DNA of 64,000 bases from Enterobacter cloacae (GCA_014169315.1 AP022133.1:1178001-1242000), one strand, 5' to 3'; positions 19,552 to 30,007 are shown, counted from the first letter of the stretch. Notes: generated by a model not told the origin, from the sequence alone. Program-made: numbers and translations.

Positions 19552-20304
19552 TCAGATGACATCAATTTCATCGACAGAGGGGTAAATCCAGCTCGGCCGG
19601 AACGGCATGGAGTCGATATCATCGAGTGTGGATACCCCGGAAAGTACGAGGATCGTCTCAAGGCCCGCCTGGAAACCGGCCAGAATGTCGGTACGCAAAT
19701 TGTCACCCACAATGACAGTCTGCTCTGAATGCGCCTGCATTTTGTTCAGTGCGGCGCGGATGATCCACGGGCTCGGTTTACCGACAACAAACGGCTTACG
19801 GCCGGAGATTTTTTCGATACCGGCACACAGCGCCCCGCAGGCCGGATAAAAACCACGACCGTGGGTGTCCGGGTTGGTGGCGATGAAACGCGCACCGTTG
19901 GCGACAAAGTACGCTGCTTTATGCATCATCTCCCAGTTAAAAGAGCGCGTTTCGCCCACAATCACAAAATCCGGGTTCACATCAGTGATGGTAAAGCCTG
20001 CTTTATACAGCTCGTGGATCAGCGCGCCTTCGCCCACCACATAGGCCTTTTTTCCTTCCTGACGTTTCAGAAAATCCGCCGTCGCCATTGCCGAGGTGTA
20101 AAACACGGTGTCCGGCACGTCGACGCCTGCTGTAGCAAAGCGGTTCGCCAGATCCTGACCTGTCTGGGAAGGGTAGTTCGTGAGAAGAACCAGTGGCATT
20201 CCTTTGTCGATGATGCGGTGAAGAAACTCCGCAGCACCTGGCACGGCAACGTTGTCGTGCATCAGCACGCCGTCGATATCACAAATTACATTCTTAATGG
20301 TCAT
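19552..20304 (-). CDS. nagD: HAD-family ribonucleotide monophosphatase
   Basis: A 250-residue type II HAD phosphatase (also UmpH) that dephosphorylates UMP and other nucleotides. The nucleophile motif is DIDGVLMHD near residue 9, motif II LLTNYPSQT near 41 and motif IV IVGDNLRTDILAG near 200. Two in-frame ATGs exist; the one at 20304 has GGA six bases ahead and matches the E. coli start. It is the last gene of nagBACD, 45 bases after nagC. The operon position is conserved although a role in GlcNAc use is unclear. Confidence 0.95.
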   Translation of the reverse strand: MTIKNVICDIDGVLMHDNVAVPGAAEFLHRIIDKGMPLVLLTNYPSQTGQDLANRFATAGVDVPDTVFYTSAMATADFLKRQEGKKAYVVGEGALIHELYKAGFTITDVNPDFVIVGETRSFNWEMMHKAAYFVANGARFIATNPDTHGRGFYPACGALCAGIEKISGRKPFVVGKPSPWIIRAALNKMQAHSEQTVIVGDNLRTDILAGFQAGLETILVLSGVSTLDDIDSMPFRPSWIYPSVDEIDVI

Positions 20305-20349
20305 GGACATTCCGACATCAAAAAAAGAAGGCGTTACTATAAGATCCGA

Positions 20350-21570
20350 TCAGGATTCCAGCAAATGCTGGAGTAGGATCCCGTTAAGCATGGCGCGTTT
20401 TACCAGCGCAAAGGCACCAATCGCTGAACGGTGATCGAGCGTAGAGCGCACCACTGGTAAGTTCTGGCGAAATGCTTTCAGCGCCTGAGTATTAATGCAG
20501 CCTTCAATGGCGGGCAGTAACACTTTTTCTGCTTCGATAATCTCGCCGGCGATCACCACTTTTTGTGGATTAAACAGGTTGATGGCAATGGCGATGGTTT
20601 TGCCCAGATGGCGTCCAACTTGCTCGATCACTTCACAGGCCAGCGCATCACCTTTATTGGCGGCTTTGCAAATGGTGCCTATCTTGCAATCGTCCAGCGT
20701 GACGCGACTTTGATACCCCTGTTCCAGCAGGTGGCGAACGCGATGTTCAATGGCTGCGTTGGCGGCGATGGTTTCGAGGCAGCCAAAGTTTCCGCAGTGG
20801 CAGCGCTCGCCGAGCGGTTCCACCTGGATGTGACCAATTTCTCCGACGTTACCGTTGCGGCCAATAAAAATACGTCCATTGGAGATGATGCCCGCACCTG
20901 TACCACGGTGGACGCGCACCAGAATAGAGTCTTCGCAGTCCTGGCTCGCACCAAAGTAGTGCTCTGCCAGCGCCAGAGAGCGAATGTCATGACCCACAAA
21001 GCAGGTCACCTTAAAACGTTTTTCCAGCGCGTCGACCAGCCCCCAGTTCTCAACCTGAATATGCGGCATGTAATGAATGACACCGGTTTCCGGGTCGACA
21101 AGGCCGGGTAAAATCACCGAAATGGCAATGAGTTCACGGATCTTGCGCTGACAGTTCTCAATAAAGTGCGCGATGGTATTCAGCAGCGCGTGCTCCAGTG
21201 TTTCCTGGGTGCGCTCCGGAAGAGGGTAGTGCTCTTCGGCGATGGCTTTACTGCTCAGATCGTAGAGCGTGAGCGTGGTGTCATGACGACCGAGACGGAC
21301 GCCAATAGCCTGAAAATTGCGGGTTTCGGTAACAATGGAGATAGCGCGGCGTCCCCCGGTGGAGGCTTGCTGATCGACTTCTTTGATCAGGCCGCGCTCA
21401 ATAAGCTGACGTGTAATTTTTGTCACGCTGGCGGGAGCAAGCTGGCTTTGTTCGGCTATCTGAATACGTGAGATTGGCCCATGTTGGTCAATCAGGCGAT
21501 AAACTGCCGCGCTGTTAAGTTGTTTAACGAGATCGACATTACCGATTTGAGCTTGTCCGCCTGGTGTCAT
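20350..21570 (-). CDS. nagC: NagC repressor of amino-sugar genes
   Basis: A 406-residue ROK-family regulator. The N-terminal winged helix-turn-helix covers about residues 15-80, followed by the ROK sugar-binding fold with the zinc signature CHCGNFGCLE near residue 257. It represses nag and chi genes and is released by GlcNAc-6-phosphate. It lies eight bases after nagA. Likely targets in this window are the operators at 23779 (nagE) and 28089 (chiP). Same length as the E. coli protein. Confidence 0.98.
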   Translation of the reverse strand: MTPGGQAQIGNVDLVKQLNSAAVYRLIDQHGPISRIQIAEQSQLAPASVTKITRQLIERGLIKEVDQQASTGGRRAISIVTETRNFQAIGVRLGRHDTTLTLYDLSSKAIAEEHYPLPERTQETLEHALLNTIAHFIENCQRKIRELIAISVILPGLVDPETGVIHYMPHIQVENWGLVDALEKRFKVTCFVGHDIRSLALAEHYFGASQDCEDSILVRVHRGTGAGIISNGRIFIGRNGNVGEIGHIQVEPLGERCHCGNFGCLETIAANAAIEHRVRHLLEQGYQSRVTLDDCKIGTICKAANKGDALACEVIEQVGRHLGKTIAIAINLFNPQKVVIAGEIIEAEKVLLPAIEGCINTQALKAFRQNLPVVRSTLDHRSAIGAFALVKRAMLNGILLQHLLES

Positions 21571-21578
21571 ACTTTTAC

Positions 21579-22727
21579 TTACTCAGTGACGACCTCGTTA
21601 CCATTAACGATGGTCTTAATAATTTTATAATCGTGTGTGAATGCCGTCAGGTTTGCAACCATACCCGGTGCGATCCCACCCAGCTTTTTATCCACGCCCA
21701 TTGCGCGAGCCGGATAGAGCGTTGCCATTCGCAGCACTTCATCAAGGGCAATCCCGCAATGTTCAACCAGGTTACGCACCCCTTCGATCATCGTCAGGGC
21801 CGAACCACTCAGCGTGCCATTTTCATCCACACACAGTCCATTACGGTAGTATATTGTTTTACCAGCAAAAATGAACTGCTCAATATTTGCCCCTGCCGGT
21901 GCGGTGGCGTCAGTCACCAGGCACAGCTTGTCACCTTTCAGGCGCTTGGCGTTGCGAATGTTGGTGTAGTCGACGTGTAAACCGTCGGCGATGATACCGC
22001 AGTAGACGTCAGGTTCATCCAGAATCGCCCCGACCAGCCCTGGCTCACGGCCGGTAATATATGGCATGGCGTTATAAAGGTGGGTTGCAAACGTGATACC
22101 GGCACGGAAGCCTGCTTTGGCTTCTTTCTGTGTGGCATTTGAGTGCCCTGCAGAAACGACAATCCCGGCGGCAGCCAGTTTGCTGATGACGTCAGTCCCC
22201 GCCATTTCGGGTGCCAGCGTCACTTTGGTGATCACATCGGCGTTTGCACACATGTAATCAACCAGTTCGGCGTCAGGTTTACGTACATAATCTGGGTTAT
22301 GTGTACCTTTCTTGACCATGTTCAGCCACGGTCCTTCAAGGTGCAGACCCAGCGCCTGATTAGGGTGTTTTGCCAGGTATTCGCGCATCACGCGGATACC
22401 CTGTTTCATCAGATCATCACTGCTGGTGATGAGCGTTGGCAGATAGCTGGTGCAGCCCGATTTCTCGTTGGCTTTCTGCATAATTTCCAGCGTGTCGACC
22501 GTCACCGCTTCTGCGGTGTCATTAAACTGCACACCGCCGCAGCCGTTAAGCTGTACGTCGATGAAACCGGGGGAGATCACAGCTCCATTGAGTGAGCGCT
22601 GTTCAATCTCCGGTGGCAGTTCAGCCAGCGGGCAAACACGTTCAATCAGGCCATTGGCGACAACAATCGCATGGTCATCCAGAATTTCGTGGCCGGTATA
22701 AATCCGACCGTGGGTTAAAGCGTACAT
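21579..22727 (-). CDS. nagA: N-acetylglucosamine-6-phosphate deacetylase
   Basis: A 382-residue amidohydrolase that deacetylates GlcNAc-6-P to glucosamine-6-P in the cytoplasm. It has the metal-binding HLEGPW near residue 129, SAGHSNAT near 192 and the catalytic Asp in [10 protein letters not shown] near 273. It is the second gene of nagBACD; the 56-base gap after nagB holds an intrinsic terminator hairpin, which would lower expression relative to nagB. Length matches the family. Confidence 0.98.
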   Translation of the reverse strand: MYALTHGRIYTGHEILDDHAIVVANGLIERVCPLAELPPEIEQRSLNGAVISPGFIDVQLNGCGGVQFNDTAEAVTVDTLEIMQKANEKSGCTSYLPTLITSSDDLMKQGIRVMREYLAKHPNQALGLHLEGPWLNMVKKGTHNPDYVRKPDAELVDYMCANADVITKVTLAPEMAGTDVISKLAAAGIVVSAGHSNATQKEAKAGFRAGITFATHLYNAMPYITGREPGLVGAILDEPDVYCGIIADGLHVDYTNIRNAKRLKGDKLCLVTDATAPAGANIEQFIFAGKTIYYRNGLCVDENGTLSGSALTMIEGVRNLVEHCGIALDEVLRMATLYPARAMGVDKKLGGIAPGMVANLTAFTHDYKIIKTIVNGNEVVTE

Positions 22728-22742
22728 AACGACCCCCGGTTT

Positions 22743-22776
22743 AAAAAAAAGCGACCGCCTCTGGATAAGAGGCGGT
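22743..22776 (-). terminator. Attenuating terminator between nagB and nagA
   Basis: Stem ACCGCCTCT/AGAGGCGGT followed on the minus strand by CGC and eight T residues. Being inside the operon, it is likely a partial terminator. Confidence 0.75.
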
Positions 22777-22783
22777 TATTCAA

Positions 22784-23584
22784 TTACAGACCTTTGATGT
22801 TCTCAGCTTCCAGCTCGTTGAAGTATTTCAACGTTTTCACTTTCAGCTCCATCGTAGACGGCTCGTCACAGACGATGACTGATTTTGGATGCAGCTGCAG
22901 GCAGCTGATGGTCCACATGTGGTTAACGTTGCCTTCAACGGCAGCCTGAAGCGCCTGTGCTTTTACGCCGCCCAGTACCAGAATCATCACTTCTTCGGCA
23001 TCCAGCAGGGTGCCTACGCCAACGGTCAGGGCGTATTTTGGAACCTGGCTAACGTCGCCGTCAAAGAAGCGGGAGTTTGCCACGCGCGTGTCATGAGTCA
23101 GCGTTTTAATACGCGTACGCGAAGCCAGCGATGACGCTGGTTCGTTAAAGGCGATATGACCATCGTTGCCCACGCCACCCATGAACAGGTTGATCTTGCC
23201 GTAAGAACGGATTTTTTCTTCATACTGACGACATTCTGCGTCAATATCAGGCGCGTTTCCATTCAACAGGTTAATATTTTCAGCTGGGATATCAACGTGA
23301 TCAAAGAAATTACGGTGCATGAAGCTATGGTAGCTCTCCGGATGTTCCTTTGGTAAGCCGACATATTCGTCCATGTTGAAGGTGACAACGTGCTTAAAGC
23401 TAACCTGGCCCGCTTTGTGCATTTCTACCAGAGCTTTATACGCCGTCAGTGGTGTCCCGCCAGTTGGCAGGCCCAGAACGAAAGGACGATCGGCTGTTGG
23501 TTTGAACGCATTGATACGGTTAGCGATATGACGAGCGGCCCATTTACCGACTTGTTCAGCAGTTGCCAGGGGAATCAGTCTCAT
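22784..23584 (-). CDS. nagB: Glucosamine-6-phosphate deaminase
   Basis: A 266-residue enzyme that turns glucosamine-6-P into fructose-6-P and ammonia, feeding glycolysis. The phosphate-binding LGLPTGGTP lies near residue 38, the catalytic Asp in [10 protein letters not shown] near 72 and [14 protein letters not shown] with the ring-opening His near 136-149. It is an allosteric hexamer activated by GlcNAc-6-P in E. coli. It is the first gene of nagBACD, divergent from nagE across a shared 327-base control region. Confidence 0.98.
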   Translation of the reverse strand: MRLIPLATAEQVGKWAARHIANRINAFKPTADRPFVLGLPTGGTPLTAYKALVEMHKAGQVSFKHVVTFNMDEYVGLPKEHPESYHSFMHRNFFDHVDIPAENINLLNGNAPDIDAECRQYEEKIRSYGKINLFMGGVGNDGHIAFNEPASSLASRTRIKTLTHDTRVANSRFFDGDVSQVPKYALTVGVGTLLDAEEVMILVLGGVKAQALQAAVEGNVNHMWTISCLQLHPKSVIVCDEPSTMELKVKTLKYFNELEAENIKGL

Positions 23585-23750
23585 TGTTCACCTCAAGAGT
23601 TAAAGTAAAAGCGTGGGCGGATAGCTATCGGAACCTGATACTTAAGCGTAACCGGAACTTGTCAGGCCAGATCAATCCGTCTTGATTTTTTGAATGATAA
23701 AATAAGTTTTCGCTGTTAGCCAGTGTAAGGGAGGGTAATTAACGATATTT

Positions 23751-23766
23751 GGTGACAAAAATCACA
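23751..23766. promoter_or_regulatory. CRP-binding site in the nagB-nagE control region
   Basis: GGTGA-N6-TCACA, nine of ten matches to the CRP half-sites. It lies between the divergent nagB and nagE genes, consistent with cAMP-CRP activation of nag genes in E. coli. I see no gene in the 327-base gap. Confidence 0.6.
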
Positions 23767-23778
23767 AAAAATACGCGT

Positions 23779-23799
23779 TTAATTTGCGATACGAATTAA
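23779..23799. promoter_or_regulatory. NagC operator upstream of nagE
   Basis: A 21-base near-palindrome with AATT arms around GCGATACG, matching the high-affinity E. coli nagE operator as I remember it. It lies about 115 bases upstream of the nagE start. The partner site on the nagB side is expected from DNA-looping repression in E. coli but I could not place it with confidence. Confidence 0.7.
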
Positions 23800-23911
23800 T
23801 TTTTCACACACTCAGAATGCCAGTGAATCATCAACCGTATATATAGGTTAGTGACACAATAAAAACACAGCTGAGAATGTGCCTTAAACGGGGTCTCATA
23901 GGGGGAAGAAA

Positions 23912-25933
23912 GTGAGTATTCTAGGTTATTTACAAAAGGTTGGTCGCGCACTTATGGTGCCGGTCGCCACGCTGCCTGCCGCAGCCATCCTGATGGGTGT
24001 CGGCTACTGGATCGACCCCAACGGCTGGGGTAATACCAGCGCGCTGGCGGCGTTCTTCATCAAGTCAGGTTCCGCCATTATCGACAACATGTCCGTGTTG
24101 TTTGCTATTGGTGTTGCTTATGGTATGTCCAAAGATAAAGACGGTGCAGCTGCACTGACCGGCTTTGTCGGTTTCCTCGTATTAACCACTCTCTGCTCAC
24201 CAGCAGCGGTGGCAATGATCCAAAAGATCCCGGCGGACCAGGTTCCGGCGGCATTCGGTAAGATCAGCAACCAGTTTGTCGGTATTCTCGTGGGTATTAT
24301 TTCCGCAGAACTGTACAACCGCTTCAGTAGTGTGGAGCTGCCAAAAGCACTCTCCTTCTTTAGCGGACGTCGTCTGGTGCCGATCCTGACCTCCTTCGTG
24401 ATGATCTTCGTTGCGTTTATCCTGATGTACATCTGGCCGCTGATTTTCGACGGTCTGGTGAACTTCGGTGAACACATCCAGAAACTGGGTTCTGCCGGTG
24501 CGGGCGTGTATGCGTTCTTCAACCGTCTGTTGATCCCGGTTGGTCTGCACCACGCGCTGAACTCCGTGTTCTGGTTCGACGTTGCTGGTATTAACGATAT
24601 CCCTAACTTCCTGGGTGGCGCACAGTCCATCGAATCAGGTAAAGCGGTTGTTGGTATCACCGGTCGTTATCAGGCGGGCTTCTTCCCAATCATGATGTTC
24701 GGTCTGCCGGGTGCAGCACTGGCTATCTACCACTGCGCGCGTCCAGAAAACAAAGCGAAAGTGCTGGGTATCATGATGGCAGGTGCGTTTGCTGCCTTCT
24801 TCACGGGTATCACCGAACCGCTGGAATTCTCCTTCATGTTCGTTGCGCCAGTACTGTACGTTATCCACGCTGTGCTGACCGGTATCTCTGTGTTCATTGC
24901 TGCAAGCATGCACTGGATCGCGGGCTTCGGCTTCAGCGCCGGTCTGGTGGATATGGTGCTCTCCTCGCGTAACCCGCTGGCGACCCACTGGTGGATGCTG
25001 ATCCCACAAGGTCTGGTGTTCTTCGCTATCTACTACGTGGTGTTCCGTTTCACTATCACCAAATTCAACCTGATGACTCCGGGTCGCGAGCTGGCTGTTG
25101 CCGGTAGCGAAGCAGATGGTCAGGATATGAATGTTAGCGGTGCTCAGGATCAGGACGTTTCTGGTCTGGCGCGTCAGTATATTGCTGCAGTTGGCGGTTC
25201 TGACAACCTGACCGGTATCGATGCCTGTATCACCCGTCTGCGTCTGAACGTAAAAGACTCTTCACTGGTTAATGAAGCGCTGGCAAAACGTCTGGGTGCA
25301 TCCGGTGTTATCCGCCTGAACAAAACCAGCGTGCAGATTATCGTTGGCTTCGTGGCGGAAAAAATTGCTAATGCCATGAAAACTACCGGCCCGGTAGCCG
25401 CAGCGGAAGCGTCTGCTGCTCCAGCCGCCGCCCCCGCTGCTGCAAAACCACAGGCTGTGCCAAACGCGACAACCATCGCGGCGCTGGTTTCGCCAGTAAC
25501 CGGTGAAGTGGTTGCCATTGAGCAGGTGCCTGATGAAGCGTTTGCCAGCAAAGCGGTCGGTGATGGCGTAGCAGTGAAACCAACGGAAAAAACCGTGGTG
25601 TCTCCGGCTGCCGGAACCATCGTGAAAATCTTCAACACCAACCACGCGTTCTGTCTTGAGACTGAAAAAGGTGCGGAGATCGTTGTCCATATGGGTATCG
25701 ATACTGTTGCGCTGAACGGTCAGGGCTTTACTCGCCTGGTGGAAGAAGGTGCTGAAGTGGTTGCAGGTCAGCCGATTCTGGAAATGGATCTGGACTTCCT
25801 GAACGCCAATGCGCGCTCCATGATTAGCCCGGTGGTTTGCAGCAACATCGACGACTTCAGCGGCCTGGTGATTCAGGCGAAAGGTCAGGTGGTTGCAGGT
25901 CAAACCCCACTGTATGAGATTAAAGGCAAGTAA
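23912..25933 (+). CDS. nagE: N-acetylglucosamine-specific PTS transporter, EIICBA
   Basis: A 673-residue protein that imports and phosphorylates GlcNAc. Domain order is IIC (about 1-375, multispanning), IIB (about 395-470, phospho-Cys439 in DACITRLR), an Ala/Pro-rich linker (about 485-515) and IIA (about 520-673, phospho-His593 in VVHMGIDTV). It starts at GTG with GGGGGAAG upstream. IIB and IIA closely match E. coli NagE, but the IIC domain (MSILGYLQKVGRALMVP...) is clearly different and about 25 residues longer. It is divergent from nagB. Confidence 0.95.
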   Translation: MSILGYLQKVGRALMVPVATLPAAAILMGVGYWIDPNGWGNTSALAAFFIKSGSAIIDNMSVLFAIGVAYGMSKDKDGAAALTGFVGFLVLTTLCSPAAVAMIQKIPADQVPAAFGKISNQFVGILVGIISAELYNRFSSVELPKALSFFSGRRLVPILTSFVMIFVAFILMYIWPLIFDGLVNFGEHIQKLGSAGAGVYAFFNRLLIPVGLHHALNSVFWFDVAGINDIPNFLGGAQSIESGKAVVGITGRYQAGFFPIMMFGLPGAALAIYHCARPENKAKVLGIMMAGAFAAFFTGITEPLEFSFMFVAPVLYVIHAVLTGISVFIAASMHWIAGFGFSAGLVDMVLSSRNPLATHWWMLIPQGLVFFAIYYVVFRFTITKFNLMTPGRELAVAGSEADGQDMNVSGAQDQDVSGLARQYIAAVGGSDNLTGIDACITRLRLNVKDSSLVNEALAKRLGASGVIRLNKTSVQIIVGFVAEKIANAMKTTGPVAAAEASAAPAAAPAAAKPQAVPNATTIAALVSPVTGEVVAIEQVPDEAFASKAVGDGVAVKPTEKTVVSPAAGTIVKIFNTNHAFCLETEKGAEIVVHMGIDTVALNGQGFTRLVEEGAEVVAGQPILEMDLDFLNANARSMISPVVCSNIDDFSGLVIQAKGQVVAGQTPLYEIKGK

Positions 25934-25960
25934 TCGCTCCTGAGTAGAGTTTGTGCCTTA

Positions 25961-25992
25961 AGCGGCGGGGGGATCCCTCGCCGCTTTTTTTT
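25961..25992 (+). terminator. Intrinsic terminator of nagE
   Basis: Stem AGCGGCG/CGCCGCT with a GC-rich loop, followed by eight T residues, 28 bases after the nagE stop. Confidence 0.9.
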
Positions 25993-26102
25993 GCAGCAAA
26001 TGCCCCCATTATTTTCTTCAGAGACGTTTTAAGGGTTGTCACTACGTCCGGCTTATAAGATCATATGCCGTTATACGTTGTTTACGCTTTGAGGAATCCA
26101 CG

Positions 26103-27770
26103 ATGAGTGAGGCTGAAGCCCGCCCGAGTAACTTTATTCGTCAGATCATCGATGAAGATCTGGCCAGTGGTAAGCACACCACAATTCATACCCGTTTCCC
26201 GCCGGAGCCGAACGGCTACCTGCATATTGGTCATGCGAAATCTATCTGCCTGAACTTTGGCATTGCGCAAGACTACCAGGGACAGTGCAACCTGCGTTTC
26301 GATGACACCAACCCAGTAAAAGAAGACATCGAATACGTTGAGTCCATCAAGAACGATGTGCAATGGCTGGGCTTCAACTGGTCGGGCGACATTTGCTACT
26401 CCTCTGACTATTTTGATCAGCTGTTTGCCTATGCGGTTGAGCTGATTAACAAAGGTCTGGCGTACGTTGACGAACTGTCTGCTGACGAAATCCGTGAATA
26501 CCGTGGTTCGCTGACCGCACCGGGCAAAAATAGCCCGTTCCGCGATCGCAGTGTTGAAGAAAACCTGGCGCTGTTTGAAAAAATGCGTGCCGGTGGTTTC
26601 GAAGAAGGCAAAGCATGTCTGCGCGCCAAAATCGATATGGCGTCGCCGTTCATCGTGATGCGCGATCCGGTGCTGTACCGTATTAAGTTCGCGGAACACC
26701 ACCAGACCGGTAACAAATGGTGCATCTACCCGATGTACGATTTCACCCACTGCATCAGCGATGCGCTGGAAGGCATTACTCACTCACTGTGTACGCTGGA
26801 GTTCCAGGACAACCGCCGTCTGTACGACTGGGTGCTGGATAACATCACCATTCCTGTGCATCCGCGTCAGTACGAGTTCTCTCGTCTGAATCTGGAATAC
26901 ACCGTGATGTCCAAGCGTAAGCTGAATCTGCTGGTGACTGACAAACACGTTGAAGGCTGGGATGACCCACGTATGCCGACCATCTCTGGTCTGCGCCGTC
27001 GTGGTTACACCTCTGCGTCTATTCGTGAGTTCTGCAAACGCATTGGCGTGACCAAACAGGACAACACCATTGAGATCGCTTCTCTGGAATCCTGCATTCG
27101 TGAAGATCTGAACGAAAACGCTCCGCGTGCAATGGCGGTTATCGACCCGGTGAAACTGGTTATCGAAAACTACCCGCAGGGCGAGGGCGAGCTGGTTTCT
27201 ATGCCTAACCACCCGGGTAAGCCGGAGATGGGAAGCCGTGACGTGCCGTTCAGCGGTGAGATCTGGATCGATCGTGCTGACTTCCGCGAAGAAGCGAACA
27301 AGCAGTACAAGCGTCTGGTGCTGGGTAAAGAAGTGCGTCTGCGTAATGCTTACGTTATTAAAGCTGAGCGCGTGGAGAAAGATGCGGAAGGTAACATCAC
27401 CACCATCTTCTGCTCTTATGATGCTGACACCCTGAGTAAAGATCCGGCGGATGGCCGTAAAGTGAAAGGCGTTATCCACTGGGTAAGCGCAGCACACGCG
27501 CTACCGGTCGAAATTCGCCTGTACGACCGCCTGTTCAGCGTACCTAACCCTGGTGCGGCAGATGACTTCCTGGCGGTCATCAACCCGGAATCTCTGCTGA
27601 TCAAGCAGGGCTATGCTGAACCGTCCCTGAAGGCGGCTGAAGCGGGTAAAGCGTTCCAGTTCGAACGTGAAGGTTATTTCTGCCTGGACAGCCGTTACAG
27701 CACGGCTGAAAAACCGGTATTTAACCGTACCGTGGGTCTGCGTGATACCTGGGCTAAGATCGGCGAATAA
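26103..27770 (+). CDS. glnS: Glutaminyl-tRNA synthetase
   Basis: A 555-residue class I synthetase charging the tRNA-Gln species encoded nearby. The HIGH motif is HIGHAKS near residue 41 and the KMSKS loop is VMSKRKL near 269; the C-terminal beta-barrel anticodon-binding domains are intact. Length equals the E. coli enzyme plus one residue. It is monocistronic, with its own terminator. Confidence 0.98.
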   Translation: MSEAEARPSNFIRQIIDEDLASGKHTTIHTRFPPEPNGYLHIGHAKSICLNFGIAQDYQGQCNLRFDDTNPVKEDIEYVESIKNDVQWLGFNWSGDICYSSDYFDQLFAYAVELINKGLAYVDELSADEIREYRGSLTAPGKNSPFRDRSVEENLALFEKMRAGGFEEGKACLRAKIDMASPFIVMRDPVLYRIKFAEHHQTGNKWCIYPMYDFTHCISDALEGITHSLCTLEFQDNRRLYDWVLDNITIPVHPRQYEFSRLNLEYTVMSKRKLNLLVTDKHVEGWDDPRMPTISGLRRRGYTSASIREFCKRIGVTKQDNTIEIASLESCIREDLNENAPRAMAVIDPVKLVIENYPQGEGELVSMPNHPGKPEMGSRDVPFSGEIWIDRADFREEANKQYKRLVLGKEVRLRNAYVIKAERVEKDAEGNITTIFCSYDADTLSKDPADGRKVKGVIHWVSAAHALPVEIRLYDRLFSVPNPGAADDFLAVINPESLLIKQGYAEPSLKAAEAGKAFQFEREGYFCLDSRYSTAEKPVFNRTVGLRDTWAKIGE

Positions 27771-27796
27771 TATTGCTGCTCTGGTCAATGAGAGAC

Positions 27797-27825
27797 AAAC
27801 GCCGCTAATTGCGGCGTTTTTTTTA
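27797..27825 (+). terminator. Intrinsic terminator of glnS
   Basis: Stem AAACGCCGC/GCGGCGTTT with a four-base loop and a long T-run, 26 bases after the glnS stop. Confidence 0.92.
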
Positions 27826-28085
27826 TTTAACGATCATGCCATTAAGGCGTTGCTAAAATATTGCCTTCTGAAAATTGAGGTCAATGAGGTGCTACTTATT
27901 TTACTCAAAAAAAGTTTGAATATTTACGGAATATCTGAAGGCTAAAAAATAAGCGCAAATAATGGGCTTTTCCCCCTGAAAATATCTCTTTCTCCCTGTA
28001 AATCCACGCATTGATGGAAATGTTACAAATCACTACCAATTATGTGCACTTCGTCATAATCCTGACTTTTGCCCGCTGAAAAGCA

Positions 28086-28114
28086 TTGATAATTCGCGTC
28101 GCGAAAAATAACCT
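28086..28114 (+). promoter_or_regulatory. chiP promoter with overlapping NagC operator
   Basis: -35 TTGATA and -10 TAACCT at 17-base spacing. The spacer and both flanks form a near-palindrome (28089-28109, AATTCGCG-TCGCGAA core) that aligns with the nagE operator at most positions. A NagC molecule there would block the promoter, as known for E. coli chiP. From 27826 to this site I see only AT-rich DNA. Confidence 0.6.
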
Positions 28115-28153
28115 AAAGGCGGTAGTTAATTCGAGGGTATTTCTAACTACCCC

Positions 28154-28177
28154 TGACCGACAGGTCATTTTTATTTT
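28154..28177 (+). promoter_or_regulatory. Terminator-like hairpin in the chiP leader
   Basis: Stem TGACC/GGTCA with a four-base loop followed by TTTTTATTTTT, between the predicted start site and the chiP start. It has the form of a leader terminator but its stem is short. Confidence 0.4.
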
Positions 28178-28200
28178 TCGCCGTTTTAGGCGTTTTAATT

Positions 28201-28213
28201 CGTCAAAGAGGAA
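28201..28213 (+). promoter_or_regulatory. ChiX small-RNA pairing site over the chiP ribosome binding site
   Basis: CGTCAAAGAGGAA is complementary over 13 bases to the seed region of ChiX as I remember it, and includes the AGAGGA Shine-Dalgarno of chiP six bases before the ATG. ChiX silences chiPQ unless chitosugars induce the chb trap mRNA. Confidence 0.7.
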
Positions 28214-28219
28214 TAATCT

Positions 28220-29617
28220 ATGCGTACGTTTAGTGGCAAACGTAGTGCGCTGGCGCTGGCTATTGCCGGTGTAACAGCAATGTCGGGCCTGGTTGTCGCA
28301 CCAGAGGCTAAGGCAGCAGGTTTCGTTGATGATTCTACCCTCACGGGCGGTATTTATTACTGGCAGCGTGAACGTGACCGTAAAGACGTCACTGAAGACA
28401 AATACAAAACCAACCTTGCTCATTCCACCTGGAACGCCAACCTGGACTTCCAGTCCGGTTATGCTGCCGATATGTTCGGCCTGGATATTGCCGCATTCAC
28501 TGCCATTGAAATGGCGGAAAACGGTGACAGTGGCCACCCGAACGAAATCGCATTCTCCTCCAGCAATAAAGCGTACGATGAAGACTGGTCCGGGGATAAA
28601 AGCGGTATTAGCCTGTATAAAGCAGCCGCGAAATTCAAATACGGCCCGGTATGGGCGCGTGGTGGTTATATTCAGCCAACCGGTCAAACACTGTTAGCCC
28701 CACACTGGAGCTTTATGCCAGGTACTTATCAGGGGGCGGAAGCCGGTGCCAACTTTGACTACGGTGATGCAGGTGCGTTGAGTTTCTCCTATATGTGGAC
28801 CAACGAATATAAAGCACCGTGGCATATCGAAATGGACAAGTTCTACCAGAACGATAAAAAGACCAAAGTGGATTACCTCCACTCGCTGGGTGCGAAATAC
28901 GACTTCAAAAACGATCTGGTTCTTGAAGCGGCCTTTGGCCAGGCGCAAGGTTATGTCGATCAATACTTTGCCAAAGCCAGCTATAAGTTTGATATCGCGG
29001 GTAGCCCGCTGAGTACCAGCTACCAGTTCTACGGTACGCGCGATAAAGTCAGTAACGGTGGCGTCAATGACATTTATGATGGCACCGCGTGGCTGCAGGC
29101 GCTGACCTTCGGCTACAAAGTGGGTCAGGTTGATTTGCGTCTGGAAGGGACATGGGTGAAGGCGGAAGGGCAGCAGGGCTACTTCCTGCAGCGTATGACC
29201 CCAACCTACGCCTCCTCCAACGGTCGTCTGGATATCTGGTGGGATAACCGTTCAGACTTCAACGCCGACGGTGAAAAAGCGGTGTTCTTCGGCGCGATGT
29301 ATGATCTGAAAAACTGGAACCTGCCGGGTTGGGCTGTGGGGGCATCTTACGCTTACGCCTGGGATGCGAAACCTGCCGATATGGCAACACCTGACGCATA
29401 CTACGATCCAAACTACCGTCTGAAAGAGTCCTCTTACAGCCTGGATGCCATGTACACCCTGCAGGATGGCCGTGCAAAAGGAACAATGTTCAAGCTGCAC
29501 TTCACCCAGTATGACAACCACTCTGATATCCCAAGCTACGCGGGCGGTTACGGCAACATCTTCCAGGATGAGCGTGACGTGAAGTTCATGGTTATTGCCC
29601 CATTCACAATCTTCTGA
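28220..29617 (+). CDS. chiP: Chitoporin, outer-membrane chitooligosaccharide channel
   Basis: A 465-residue OprD-family beta-barrel porin. The signal peptide (hydrophobic to about residue 25, AKA/A cleavage near residue 32) precedes alternating aromatic strands ending in the typical C-terminal Phe (APFTIF). It admits chitooligosaccharides across the outer membrane. It is controlled by NagC at the promoter and by ChiX at the ribosome binding site (see those entries). It is followed by chiQ after a short gap with a GC-rich hairpin (29626-29647). Confidence 0.95.
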   Translation: MRTFSGKRSALALAIAGVTAMSGLVVAPEAKAAGFVDDSTLTGGIYYWQRERDRKDVTEDKYKTNLAHSTWNANLDFQSGYAADMFGLDIAAFTAIEMAENGDSGHPNEIAFSSSNKAYDEDWSGDKSGISLYKAAAKFKYGPVWARGGYIQPTGQTLLAPHWSFMPGTYQGAEAGANFDYGDAGALSFSYMWTNEYKAPWHIEMDKFYQNDKKTKVDYLHSLGAKYDFKNDLVLEAAFGQAQGYVDQYFAKASYKFDIAGSPLSTSYQFYGTRDKVSNGGVNDIYDGTAWLQALTFGYKVGQVDLRLEGTWVKAEGQQGYFLQRMTPTYASSNGRLDIWWDNRSDFNADGEKAVFFGAMYDLKNWNLPGWAVGASYAYAWDAKPADMATPDAYYDPNYRLKESSYSLDAMYTLQDGRAKGTMFKLHFTQYDNHSDIPSYAGGYGNIFQDERDVKFMVIAPFTIF

Positions 29618-29660
29618 TGAACACCCCGGTGGGCTAAGCCCGCCGGGATGGAGACTGCAC

Positions 29661-29993
29661 ATGATGAAAAAAATCGTAATCGTCGCGTTGCTGGCATCGG
29701 GGTTGGTGGCTTGTGCACAGCCTCAGGCACCGAAAGAGGACTCGCGTCTGAAAGAGGCATACAGCGCCTGTATTAATACGGCGGAAGGTTCGCCGGAGAA
29801 AATTGAAGCCTGTCAGAGCGTGCTGAATGTACTGAAGAAAGAGAAAGCACATGAGCAATTCGCGACGCAGGAGAATGTCCGCGTGATGGATTACCAGGCC
29901 TGTATTCAGGCGCGTAAGACCGGTAACGATCAGGAAGTGGCGAAGCGTTGCGATCAGATCTGGAAAGAAATTCGCAGTAATAACAGTAAATAA
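29661..29993 (+). CDS. chiQ: Chitosugar-induced lipoprotein ChiQ
   Basis: A 110-codon lipoprotein (formerly YbfN). A Lys-rich start, a hydrophobic helix and lipobox L-V-A-C with the lipidated Cys at residue 18 are followed by a helical domain with paired Cys. Two adjacent ATGs exist (29661, 29664); GGAG spacing allows either, and the second gives the E. coli start MKK. Co-transcribed with chiP. Its molecular role is unknown. An open frame to 29595 covers the intergenic hairpin and is not coding. Confidence 0.9.
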   Translation: MMKKIVIVALLASGLVACAQPQAPKEDSRLKEAYSACINTAEGSPEKIEACQSVLNVLKKEKAHEQFATQENVRVMDYQACIQARKTGNDQEVAKRCDQIWKEIRSNNSK

Positions 29994-30007
29994 TCAGCTG
30001 TCTTGAC

